15,160 bases of DNA from Rodentolepis nana. Its lineage: Eukaryota; Platyhelminthes; Cestoda; Cyclophyllidea; Hymenolepididae. The stretch is taken from assembly GCA_900617975.1 (NCBI GenBank), contig UZAE01001107.1, positions 1 to 15,160 of the forward strand, written 5' to 3'. Shown here piece by piece: positions 7,290-15,160 of this stretch. Numbering within the stretch: position 1 is the stretch's first letter; each line of letters starts with the position of its first letter. The notes under the pieces are model-generated. The model worked only from the letters and a program-made list of their open reading frames with translations. It ran no database searches and was not told where the DNA came from. Made by a program: the position numbers and the translations under genes.

Positions 7290-10200
7290 GTATGTTTCCT
7301 CATTTTATTAAAACATTAATAAACTCGCCAGACTTAGTGAAAAGTAAGACAAGTTATTCTAATTCAAATATATTATTACCGAGCATCTGCTATTGAATGT
7401 TTTGCAAATTATTAAATTGACTGATTGATTTACTTTAGGCTGTACTGTTTTAAATTTATGTTTTAACCTTATTTAGATTACGTATACGTGGAAGAATCAC
7501 CCGCAATCCCCTATCAGATCCGAAAAATTGTGGAGTTGGATAGATACAATAGTAATGATGTCGAAATGAAAGTTAAATGTTTCTACCGTCGACGTGAATT
7601 ACCCCCAGATGTTGCAGAACAGCATTTACGTTGGTTGTCTATTGACTGATTTATCTCTTTTTGCAGACGTATTTTCAGTCGAGGCACTCAGTGAAAAGGA
7701 GATCTATGATCTCAGTTTGCGGGAACTCTTTGTCTCACAGACCTTCGACATCGTTCACGCAAATCGTATTCGTGGAAAATGCAACGTCATCATGATGGAA
7801 GATGTATTGGATGAAAATTTGGTAGACCTTATCAAAGAAGATGCCACGTTCTTCTATCATCTTTCCTATGATCCGGTTAAGAGAGTTATCAAGTCTGACA
7901 AGGGATACATCCGTGTCGGCAGTGAATTCCAGGCAACTATTCCGAATTTTATCGGTGAATACCAATTCTATTTTACGTTTACATAGATCTTTATTTATCT
8001 AGCGCCCCTTTTGCTTTTACTTAGCAGTTTTCGCATTCTTTCTAAGGATTTCTTACTTTCTTTTTGGAAGGTCTTTTTAAATGGCTTTGGTGTGATCATT
8101 ACTTATGATTATTTTCAAGTTTTAATTTAACATCTCAACAAAATTTTACCTGCTTTGCTTACATTAGATTGGACCCATTGTGATCAGTGGATGAATCTGT
8201 TAAGTTGTTATTTTATTTTTCGTATAAGAAATTCACACCGATCAACGACGCATTTTGTGGGATAGATATTTGGTTTTTAGATGGGATATTTAATATCTTG
8301 GCTTTAGACTTATTTACTTGCATTTTCATCCTGGATATTGTTTTTTAAGTATGTTTTCGCAAATCAGTTCCACTTTGTTTAATAACAATGATATATCATG
8401 AAGAGTTTCTTCTGTTCCATTCCATGGCTACGCGGTGGTGTTTAAGTAGGAATCGCGAATTCTATCATATTTACTAGGCGCCACTGGCAATTCCTCTTGC
8501 GTTAAATGTGTCTGTGGGCGTTGAAATCGTGGCATCTACCTTGCAGATAAACTTAATACATCTGAATTTTTAATTTGATGCACGTGCAATCTAAAAGAAC
8601 CTTTCTATTAAAATGCATTTGCCTAAGTTTGAGAATACCTTCACATTTTTTATCAATGGATATTGATTAAGTGAAAGTTTTAATTCCACTTTTACATCCT
8701 CAATTTCTAACTTAGAATTGCTGAAATTTCCATTCATGGAGTCTTGATCAAAAAAGCTGTTACTTGTGCTTATTTCTCGTTCCATTACTCTAAACAGAGT
8801 TCGATGCCGGGTTCTGTTGTGTCTGCATTTATTCTCGTGTGTGATTTTCATCAATAATTAAATGTTCGATTAACTACTTCGATATGGAAGTGCGCTGAAT
8901 CGTTTAGTTTTGTCTATTCTCATCCATCTTTGGATAATTCGCAAAAATGCTCACCATTTTACTCATCCCCGTATCTTAATTTTAGCCAAATTGGGATAAT
9001 TTGGTTAAGCTCGCTACTCTGGCCAATAAGATGGCTTGAATTTCCCACCTAGAAAGCTCCACGATATTGTTCCTCGTCCCCGAACAAATGTTTGCCAACG
9101 AGCTCTTAAATGGGCACAACTTAAGTGCTGGGTAGTTGTGCCTGCACATAAGCAAAGGTAATAATTTAATATGGATGGAATTTATGGCTGAACAAACCAA
9201 AATATAAGCATTATATAAATGTATCTGGTCATCTAACATAGGCCATAACGACTTAAGTCGATTTCGGTTTATACGCTAATAATAGCGAAGATATCCGCTA
9301 ACTATTCGTCATTTAGGGACTTGGTGAAACACGATCTTTGTATCAGTGTTTATTTACACTGTTCTCTGTATTCGCTTAGGAATGAGAAATGTTGTAGTTC
9401 TTCTTAATTCTCGAATATCTAAGCCCTTGTATACTATGTGTTGGTAATTCACTTAAATTTTGTGTCGTTAATAGTTGATATTGCAGGGGGAGGGGTTGTG
9501 TGTGCTGGCGGTGCTCTGTTAAGAAGCATCTCGATTTCTATCATTTCTCCTGCTACCGAATCACATCACTGCCTGTGCACCTATTAGGGTCGACCTCATG
9601 ACATCATGTTTAGATTGCGTATTAAGGTCCTTTATTTCATTGGGAACTAAATACAAAACCTCAGAAGATCCAATAGTAGATATTTCGTCTAAAGATCTCT
9701 TTCTAGTTATTTATTTATATCAAATGACAGGCGTTTTGATGGTTATCGTTAGCTTTTTAGTTGACTTTGAGCTTCAAAGAGAGGAGAAGGAACATCAAAG
9801 TGAAAAAATTTAAGAGGGAGGGGGGGGGGAAGACAGAAGAGTTTTTCCAAGGCGAAGGTAGAAAAAAGGTGAGGTGAGTACTGTTGAAGGGGTCGAATAT
9901 GGCATACAGTGGGGTGATGGTAGTTTGAAGTCAGAAGTCAACTGACGGTTTATAGACATTTTTGCCGTATGAGTATACGCTGCCCAGGGTGCACTACGTG
10001 GAGGTAAGTCTATCGCACACCCCAGATCTCTTTCTGTTATTTCTCATTAATACTACTTTTTCAAGTAGATAAACGAGACATACTTGACAATAGGTTGATG
10101 GCCAATCATGCTTAAGTAACTTAATCATCGTCATGAGCAAATCGATAGCACAGACTGCTCTATTGCAGCTTGTTCTTTATGTTGCAGAGGTCTGAAACTT

Positions 10201-13200
10201 GTCCGTTTAGTAATTGGATTAGTCAAATCTTTTGATTATAATTTCAAAATGGCCCTTTACGCTCAATCAACCAAACACCTTTGTGATTCATTAATTGTGA
10301 TTAGTTAATATAAAAGAAATTTTTTAGCATTGTTTATTGCAAATCGTGACTTTTTCGACACGAGCATGAAAGGAAATGCTTTTCTGATCCCTTCTCTAGA
10401 TGACCACTAGTTCCTTATGTCTCGAAAAGTTTTGTTCTCGGTGATACCTTTCTCGACTGAATCAAGCCAATGGTTTTATAGCGATTGCACGACATCCAAC
10501 TCGTGTTACGGCTTCGGCACCTGAGTACTCAGCTGTGCAGTTGGGTAGATAAATAATTATAATTTATCATCTTTTTTATTAATTAGTGTCCAAAAGCGCT
10601 AATAGAACGCAAGTATGTTTCGTCTTCGAACCGTTTTTTATTCAGACCTCGAGGGTTAATTCACCAGAACTTGTTTCCGTCAGACATTCTAATAGCGTTG
10701 AGTAATACTCTTACTATTATATGGGGTATTTATTTCAAATGGCACGCGTTTTGATAGTTATCATTAGCCTATTAACTGACCTCGGTCTTCGAAGAGGAGA
10801 GGAACATCAACGTAACAGAAGGTCGAGGGGCGGTGAAAAGAAGAGTGATTCACAGATGTAAAAGGGGCAGAGATAAGGCGAGGTGAGTACTGTGGAAGTG
10901 GTCGAGTACGACATACAGTCGGGTCACGGTATTTTGAAGTCAACTGCCAGTTAGTAGACGTTTTTGCAGTATGAGAATACGTTGCCCAGGGTGAACCACG
11001 TGGAGGTAAGTCTATCGCACACCCCATCACATGAGGTATTATTTCCTTTCGAAATCATTTCCTTTTCAAAATTTTCACGCATTAGTGGACTTGAGGTCAA
11101 ATTTCAATGCGTATGTTGTCTTTAGGATTTTATTTAAAGCTTTGTTTGAAATGCATGATTATCAAATTCTTCAGTTAAATTTTGCAATTCGTGATGGTTT
11201 GATTTGTTCTAGGCTTAATTAAAAATCTCTTTCTTTCCTTTTGAATTTCGCAACAAAAGAAATGGAACTTTTGTGTTACCTAATATTTTGATTTCTTTGC
11301 TGTTTTCATCTACGCATTAATTGTAGTTTAAAGGATGTCATTGCCTGTTGGTGGAAGTCAAGTCAATTATACCCTTAAGTATAATTTCAATTGAAATACC
11401 AGCTTGATTAAACAGAGTTTCTTATATTTGTAATGGACAAATACTGTATGCCAGTGACTTAGATGTGGAAGTCCACATCTGCCAAATCCGAGTTCACCGG
11501 GTCGGTATTGAAAGCATCAATCCTACTGACTAGCAGAAGGCAAGTTTCTCATCAGGATGGTTTTCGCATTAACCTTGTTTTTCCTAGTAGAATTTGAAAA
11601 TATCTACTGTAAGCTTCAACAGATTGAGGAGCCATTCATTGTATGTGAGTTTTATAGTCATCTCAGAAGGCTCAATTAGTTGTTTGGTCTAGTGATATCC
11701 CGGCTAGCCGTGTGTCGCAAAATTTTTATTTATTTTCCAGTTAAAGGGCTTATCAACCTGAGTGACCGTTGAAACTACAATAAATGACGCTTCGACGTGA
11801 ATATAAATCATGTGGCGGCGTTCGCTAACTTGATATATTTGTAATTATATGTTCAGTGGCCCTTAATACTCTTTTCCATCTCAGATATTTAGAATGGTAT
11901 AGTTGATCTTAATTGGCAGTCTTCTAAGTAAAGAATTTCAATCGAGAGTGGGCCATGTCAATCAATTAAATTTTTTTAGAGGCTTACCAATGTTGTTTGC
12001 GTAATGTTTTTATAATCCAGGCTGCACCCAGAACAACAATACCAACCATACCTTGCACAACGAAATAGAAACCCTAGTCTGGTCACCCCCAAACAACCTC
12101 TCCCCCTCCGACCTCGATTCCTATATGACAATGTGCAAATCCCTGGCCACCTTGGCTAGGGCCAATTATCCCCCTTCCACCCTGCGTCACCCCACCTTAG
12201 TTTCGTGCGTAGCCTGCGCAAGCCGAGATACCACCCTCCAATTGGCCCTGGATACTCTTCAACAAGCCGGACATTCCATCCGTCGGGCCCTGCAAGTCCT
12301 CGCACCACCCAGCCAACCACCATTGCTAAAGTTGGATCAAATGGAGATGTGGTCTATTACGGAAGGAAATCTGTTTCAGCAAGGACTACACAAGTTTGGA
12401 AAGTCATTTCAGGATATTCAGACTGATCTGTTGCCATGGAAGACACTAAAGGTAACTTTGAGGACTCTTCAAATGCCAATTTTGGAGTGTAAAAAATTAG
12501 GTTGTAGGTATGTGGTCAAGTTTATTAAAACTGCTCTTTGCTCTCTGCATCAGTGTTGAATATTTCAAGTAGCTTAGTCCACGGGTAATCATGTCTAGAG
12601 CATTTTCGGACTTTCCATTCAACGAGTGCTTATTATACTCACGCAAACCGCCGTTGTTTGAGGTGGAATAAATGGAGAAAGGAAGAAATTCTTGCTTTTC
12701 ATTGGATTGAATTTCAAATACTTTCTCTCTATTCAAGTCTTTTATTGTGGACTTGAAAAGAGCTGTTCGCTCTAGCAACGAGGTTGTTCGTTAGAAAATA
12801 AGCAATTTGTTTAGAGATTGAAAACATTCTCTCTCTCTCTCTTCTATTGATTTCTCCATTAAAAAACCTGATTTTCCTCCCTTACTTCGGCAGATTTCGA
12901 GGTTTTAAAGTCGTGTGCGAGTTGATTTCCAGCCTTTTCGATTTTGTTTCAGCACTCGATTCCGAGTCGCGTCTGCTCTCTTCGCCATAAGTTCGTAGTC
13001 GTCTTCAGTTTTGTCTGCATCTCATTTGTATTAGCGTTTGAGGTGTGTATTTAGTGCCTCTGTTTCGCAACACAGGAAATCAACGCTGTCTTGTTTTTTT
13101 GTTTGTTTCTAGTGCATTATCGAGTTCTACTACATGTGGAAAACCACCGACCACTACATCCAACAGCGTCGAGCCAAGAGTGTGGAGGCAGAAAAACGCC

Positions 13201-13404
13201 TGAAGCACATTTACGTTAAAGTGGATCGGAAAGTTGATCCCTCTGTTCTCTATCAGGAAAATTTCGCTAAATGCGCAGGTTGTGGAAGTGTGTGCACTGC
13301 ACATTCTTACGGCATTGGCTCTCCGCCAAATCTTCTCAAAGTGTGCGGAAATTGTTGGGTCATCTGGAAGGAATATGGTGATCTTAAGGATGTTTCTGTT
13401 TATG
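7259..13404 (+). CDS. MTA1: MTA-family NuRD corepressor subunit (BAH-ELM2-SANT-GATA finger), five exons, C-terminus outside
   Basis: Exons 7259-7289, 7477-7629, 7667-7954, 12021-12451 and 13113-13404 join in phase (1, 1, 1, 0) with GT-AG introns and give 398 complete codons plus one base. Against animal MTA1/2/3 the order is: BAH (about 1-141: QIGDYVYVEES, CFYRRRELP, IRGKCNV, DKGYIRVG), ELM2 (about 142-255: ETLVWSPP, SRDTTLQLALDTLQ), SANT (about 265-315: [29 protein letters not shown]), GATA finger (C355-x2-C358-x20-C379-x2-C382). MTA proteins scaffold the NuRD deacetylase complex through ELM2-SANT binding of HDAC1/2. The four residues contacting inositol phosphate in human MTA1 (K305, Y327, Y328, K331) correspond to K285, Y307, Y308 and K311. 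The vertebrate acidic insert in the BAH region is missing. The symbol denotes the family; a flatworm may have a single MTA gene. The region C-terminal to the finger is not identified. Confidence 0.9.
7477..7629 (+). CDS. MTA1: MTA exon 2 (BAH, first part)
   Basis: The acceptor is TTATTTAG|ATTACG. Residues 11-61 include PYQIRKIVEL and KVKCFYRRRELP, the CFYRRR signature of MTA BAH domains. The chosen donor is TAC|GTTGGT at 7630. An alternative phase-compatible donor, GAC|GTGAAT at 7594, would drop 12 residues (RELPPDVAEQHL region); the later site is preferred because it keeps residues after RRR as in other MTA proteins. Confidence 0.85.
7630..7666 (+). other. 37-nt MTA intron 2
   Basis: Bounded by GTTGGT and CTCTTTTTGCAG. 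The unspliced frame hits TGA at 7644-7646, so removal is needed; splicing joins a phase-1 codon to the BAH continuation. At 37 nt it is near the minimum for animal introns; very short introns occur in flatworms. If the donor at 7594 were used it would be 73 nt. Confidence 0.75.
7667..7954 (+). CDS. MTA1: MTA exon 3 (BAH, second part)
   Basis: Residues 62-157 include LRELFVSQTF, NRIRGKCNVIM, DATFFYHLSYDP and DKGYIRVGSEFQA, lining up with vertebrate HRELFLSRQ, THIRGKCSV, FFFYSLVYDP and DKGEIRVGNRYQA. The donor is ATCG|GTGAAT, phase 1. Read-through past it reaches a stop at 7984-7986 with no MTA similarity. Confidence 0.9.
9693..9712 (+). repeat. left target-site duplication of the 9.7-kb retroposon
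   Basis: AGATCTCTTTCTAGTTATTT; the partner at 10024-10042 lacks one A but is otherwise identical, 19 of 20 positions. Confidence 0.75.
9713..10023 (-). mobile_element. SINE-like retroposon copy, antisense to MTA
   Basis: A 311-bp copy in reverse orientation: it begins with the complement of the AT-rich 3' tail (ATTTATATCAAATGACAGGC) and ends with GGTAAGTCTATCGCACACCC, the complement of the 5' end. The flanking direct repeat of 19-20 bp, starting AAATAA in the sense orientation next to the 3' tail, is the pattern left by target-primed reverse transcription. There are no terminal inverted repeats and no coding capacity. The CACGTG core is mutated here (CACTACGTGG). I see no convincing pol III A/B boxes, so the origin (tRNA, 5S, 7SL or other) is open. 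Confidence 0.75.
10024..10042 (+). repeat. right target-site duplication of the 9.7-kb retroposon
   Basis: AGATCTCTTTCTGTTATTT directly follows the element 5' end (ACACCCC) and repeats 9693-9712 with a one-base gap. It defines where the element stops. Confidence 0.75.
10721..10736 (+). repeat. left target-site duplication of the 10.7-kb retroposon
   Basis: ATGGGGTATTTATTTC; the partner at 11031-11045 is ATGAGGTATTATTTC, differing by one substitution and one missing T. Part of the match overlaps the AT-rich tail, so this pair is weaker evidence than the 9.7-kb pair. Confidence 0.6.
10737..11030 (-). mobile_element. second SINE-like retroposon copy, antisense to MTA
   Basis: A 294-bp reverse copy with all three modules. 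It starts AAATGGCACGCGTTTTGATA and ends GGTAAGTCTATCGCACACCC, then CATCAC before the right repeat. It carries GAACCACGTGGAG|GTAAGT with an intact CACGTG. A C-to-A change of the usual TTTTTTGCCGTATGAG to TTTTTGCAGTATGAG creates an AG acceptor 36 nt before the donor-like site. A four-base extra (GTGA in sense) lies between the element 5' end and the flanking repeat. Confidence 0.75.
10970..11005 (+). other. potential 36-nt cryptic exon inside the antisense retroposon
   Basis: Bounded by GACGTTTTTGCAG (ends 10969) and GAG|GTAAGT (donor at 11006). Placed between MTA exons 3 and 4 (both phase 1), its second full codon is a TGA stop, so inclusion would truncate MTA after the BAH domain. The splice sites are seen; use in vivo is unknown. 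Confidence 0.35.
11031..11045 (+). repeat. right target-site duplication of the 10.7-kb retroposon
   Basis: ATGAGGTATTATTTC, pairing with 10721-10736. Confidence 0.6.
12021..12451 (+). CDS. MTA1: MTA exon 4 (ELM2 and first half of SANT)
   Basis: Residues 158-301. After a short Asn/Thr-rich linker come ETLVWSPPNNLS (compare vertebrate ETQVWEAHNPLT), CASRDTTLQLALDTLQ, QMEMWSITEGNLFQQGLHKF and [18 protein letters not shown]. K285, an inositol-phosphate contact in human MTA1 (K305), is kept. The donor is AAAG|GTAACT, phase 0. The exon is richer in C (Pro and Ser codons) than its surroundings. Confidence 0.92.
12452..13112 (+). other. 661-nt MTA intron 4
   Basis: From GTAACT to TTTGTTTCTAG. It contains a (CT)n run at 12828-12842 and otherwise no repeat-family copy. 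The minus-strand frame at 12497-12778 shows no family resemblance. Confidence 0.85.
12828..12842 (+). repeat. CT microsatellite
   Basis: Fifteen bases of uninterrupted TC alternation inside intron 4; long enough to be length-variable between individuals. Confidence 0.8.
13113..13404 (+). CDS. MTA1: MTA exon 5 (end of SANT, GATA-type zinc finger)
   Basis: Residues 302-398. [20 protein letters not shown] matches vertebrate [20 protein letters not shown] closely, followed by a basic helix (AKSVEAEKRLKHIYV) and a zinc finger with C355, C358, C379 and C382, then WVIWKEYGDLK (vertebrate WTYWKKYGGLK). The linker before the finger is shorter than in human MTA1. The donor TATG|GTATGC (phase 1) is chosen because reading on meets TAG at 13413-13415. 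Confidence 0.92.
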
Positions 13405-13576
13405 GTATGCTCTAGACATTTCTTAATCTTCAACTCCACGTTTTTTTTACTATTCGTAAGGTGAAATAACACACTAATGTTGCTACAATGATGAGGTGGT
13501 ACTTAAATAATTGGGATTTTCAAGTTCATAAGTTTTACAGGAGGATCGATGTTGAGTGATTCAAAGACCACGAAAG

Positions 13577-13903
13577 TATTTATTTATTTCAAATGGCAGG
13601 CGTTATGATTGCTATCGTTAGCCATTTAGCTGACTTCGGGCTTCACAGAAGGAAGGTTCATCAAAGTAGCAGAAAATCGAGGGGTGGGGATCAGAAGAGC
13701 GATTTACAGATGTAAAAGAGGCAGACAGACACAAAGGTAGAGAATAAGGTAAGATGCGTACTGTGAAAGGGGTCGAATATGACAAGCAGTCGGGCCATGG
13801 TAGTTTGAAGTGAGAAGTCAACTGCCGGTTAATAGACTTTTTTGCGTATGAACATATGTTGCCCAGAGTGTACCACGTGGAGGTAAGTCCATCGCACACC
13901 CCA
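13577..13903 (-). mobile_element. third SINE-like retroposon copy, antisense to MTA
   Basis: A 327-bp reverse copy, the longest singleton, with a (TATT)n-type tail complement at its left and GAG|GTAAGTCC, CATCGCACACCCCA at its right. It is the best template for the 3' module, including TGAAGCCCGAAGTCAGCTAA in sense. I find no convincing flanking direct repeat, so it may be older, rearranged or inserted differently. It lies downstream of exon 5, probably in intron 5. Confidence 0.75.
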
Positions 13904-14817
13904 TTTGCCAACTACATCTTTCGTCTATAACTTAATCGAATTGCGGTTTTCAAATGTCAGAAGAAAGGCTAGTTTCGTTTGCTTGTTGTACAATATGATT
14001 GTAAGATGGTGTTGATGAAATGGGATTTAAATGTTTGATGCTTACGTGACTCGAAGAAAAATCTCAACAACTTCTCTAAAATATCTCTGTTTAATGTGGC
14101 TTATAAGGGAAAAATATGGGTTTTACATCGCATAACACTTCAATACATGCATTTAAAAATATATGTAATGCTAATCGGTCACTTTATTAATATAATTAAA
14201 ACAATATAATTAGGGCGTTTTATAGTGAGCGAGTTTAGTGTTAAGTAGCTCTGATTCTAAGTAAGGCTTCTTTTGTAGTCTAATTAAATTGCAGTGAGTG
14301 TCTTCTCCTAGACCTAATGAATTTCTTAAAAGCTAACAGAAAATAGTACCTTCTCCAAGTGAAAGTAACAGATTTTTTGAGCCACATATATACTGAACAA
14401 TTGGGACCGTAAATGAGAAGGATGGGGATGGAGGACAAGTTTGTAGAACTGGTGGAATCGGGGGTGATGGGGGGGGGTGGGGAATGCTGGTCAACTCTTC
14501 TCTGTAGGAGATAGGAGGTAATCATTAAAAGTCTTAAACATAATTGGGCGGTTCAAAGACTAAGACCATTCTGATTAGCGGGCAAGATAGCTCTTGTTTA
14601 TCTTAAAGGCAGCGATGCGTGTCACTTATAAAACTTTCATTTAGTTTTTGTAAACTAATTGATTGAAACCTCAAAAGTCTATCATCTACATACTATAAAG
14701 AGGACATTGATCTTCTCACTAAATGGCATTTGACTGATAAAATTGATCACGTGTGCAGAATAATACCTTGGCATGAAGCCATTTCGTAATATTAATATGA
14801 CCCTTTTTCCTCTATAG
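13904..14817. other. AT-rich intronic or downstream sequence with a G-rich run
   Basis: No MTA-like exon was found here. At 14460-14482 the plus strand reads G5, TGAT, G9, T, G4, a good quadruplex candidate. The minus-strand frame at 14280-14525 is the Pro-rich complement of this G run and is not credible as a protein. Confidence 0.45.
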
Positions 14818-14921
14818 GTTGTCGTAACCGATCCTATTCTATTCAATTATTTATTAATAGAAGCACCAAATCTGTCGAACTGACAAGTTTAAAAAGAGGC
14901 ACCACGTTTCGCAATACGCAG
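14818..14921 (+). CDS. tentative MTA exon 6
   Basis: A pyrimidine-rich acceptor (CCTTTTTCCTCTATAG) is followed by 104 nt that are open in the frame demanded by exon 5 (phase 1), beginning GCRNRSYSIQLFIN and ending FRNTQ at a CAG|GTCGAT donor. The peptide is basic and Ser/Thr-rich, as the MTA region after the finger is, but I cannot align it confidently. The retroposon at 14940 starts 18 bp further on. An alternative continuation is a 35-nt micro-exon at about 13542 (TTTTACAG|GAGGATCG). Confidence 0.25.
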
Positions 14922-14939
14922 GTCGATCTATTTTATGGA

Positions 14940-15160
14940 TGGGGTTTGCGACAGACCTACCTCCACGTGGTGCACCCTAGCAACGTATACTCATATGGCA
15001 AAAAAGTCTATTAACCGGCGGTTGACTTCTCACTTCAAACTATCATCACCTCACTGCATGTCATATTCACCACTTCTACAGTACTCACCTTACCTTTTTC
15101 TCTACCTTTGTGTCTGTCTGTCTCTTTTGCATCTGAGAGTCATTCTTCTGTTCTCCACCC
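14940..15160 (+). mobile_element. SINE-like retroposon copy, sense orientation, cut by the window edge
   Basis: Begins TGGGGTTTGCGACAGACCTA and runs through CCTCCACGTGGTGCACCCT, GGCAAAAAAGTCTATTAACC, GACTTCTCACTTCAAACTA and the pyrimidine-rich TTTGTGTCTGTCTGTCTC of module C; the 3' end is outside. Modules A and B are single, so the unamplified form is intact here and gives the reference order. Its 5' splice-site complement is degraded (GTAGGT in place of GTAAGT). Confidence 0.8.

Larger units (their letters stand above)
7955..12020 (+). other. 4066-nt MTA intron 3 with two antisense retroposons
   Basis: Runs from the exon 3 donor to the acceptor TATAATCCAG at 12020. Apart from the retroposon copies (9713-10023 and 10737-11030) and their flanking repeats, I see no coding exon or RNA gene in 7987-9690, 10045-10720 or 11046-12020. 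The open frames at 8591-8854 and 8982-9239 (minus) and 11031-11222 (plus) have no family resemblance. A G-rich run lies at 9816-9829 inside the first copy. Confidence 0.8.

Noticed and set aside
9598..9813. 71-codon plus-strand frame in intron 3
   Set aside because: Its second half lies in the antisense retroposon and its first half has no family resemblance or splice context.
10721..11028. Terminal inverted repeat TGGGGT...ACCCCA of a DNA transposon
   Set aside because: Present only at the 10.7-kb copy, where the left TGGGGT belongs to the flanking direct repeat; the other copies lack it.
9713..11030. Solo LTR or TRIM interpretation of the dispersed element
   Set aside because: The element starts TG but has no matching CA end with a 4-6 bp duplication; the flanking repeats found are 15-20 bp and lie outside an AT-rich tail, which fits target-primed retroposition.
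11001..11030. Spliced-leader RNA gene suggested by the short sequence ending at GTAAGT
   Set aside because: Only about 20-25 nt follow the donor before the element ends; no Sm-binding site or further stem-loops could be seen.

Overview
This is metazoan nuclear DNA, most likely from a parasitic flatworm and probably a tapeworm. It is AT-rich, has GT-AG introns from 37 nt to about 4 kb, and carries two animal-specific genes beside a dense load of one short retroposon family. The flatworm call is an inference from the 37-nt intron, the divergence of the proteins and the splice acceptors hugging both start codons. No species can be named from the sequence alone.

Layout. Positions 1-72 may be the last coding exon of an unidentified upstream gene; 73-1850 is AT-rich spacer. 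Positions 1851-4746 hold a large repeat block. It looks like one short interspersed retroposon whose 5' third (about 27 copies of a roughly 40-bp unit with the core CCACGTGGTGCACCCTGG) and middle third (about 20 copies) were amplified internally, while its 3' third is present once. The block contains later perfect duplications of 374, 173 and 88 bp. After a short spacer comes a minus-strand, almost intronless gene for a homologue of the centriolar microtubule-binding protein MDM1 (5279-6667). About 580 bp further on, in divergent orientation, begins an MTA (metastasis-associated, NuRD corepressor) gene, read here through five exons (7259-13404) covering the BAH, ELM2, SANT and GATA-zinc-finger regions. 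Its C-terminal part lies beyond, perhaps starting with a candidate exon at 14818-14921.

Three roughly 300-bp copies of the same retroposon sit antisense in MTA introns (9713-10023, 10737-11030, 13577-13903), and a further sense copy runs off the right edge (14940-15160). Two copies are flanked by imperfect 15-20 bp direct repeats, the mark of target-primed retroposition, which defines the ends of the element.

The most interesting signals are: (1) the internally amplified retroposon; (2) a consensus U1 5' splice site (GAG|GTAAGT) on the antisense strand of the element, so that antisense insertions add splice donors to the host intron and in one case a bounded 36-nt cryptic exon that would bring in a stop codon; and (3) the divergent MDM1/MTA pair, each with an AG acceptor 13-14 nt before its ATG, which suggests leader trans-splicing or 5'-UTR introns. 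Outside these elements no RNA gene, CRISPR array or prokaryote-type operon was seen.
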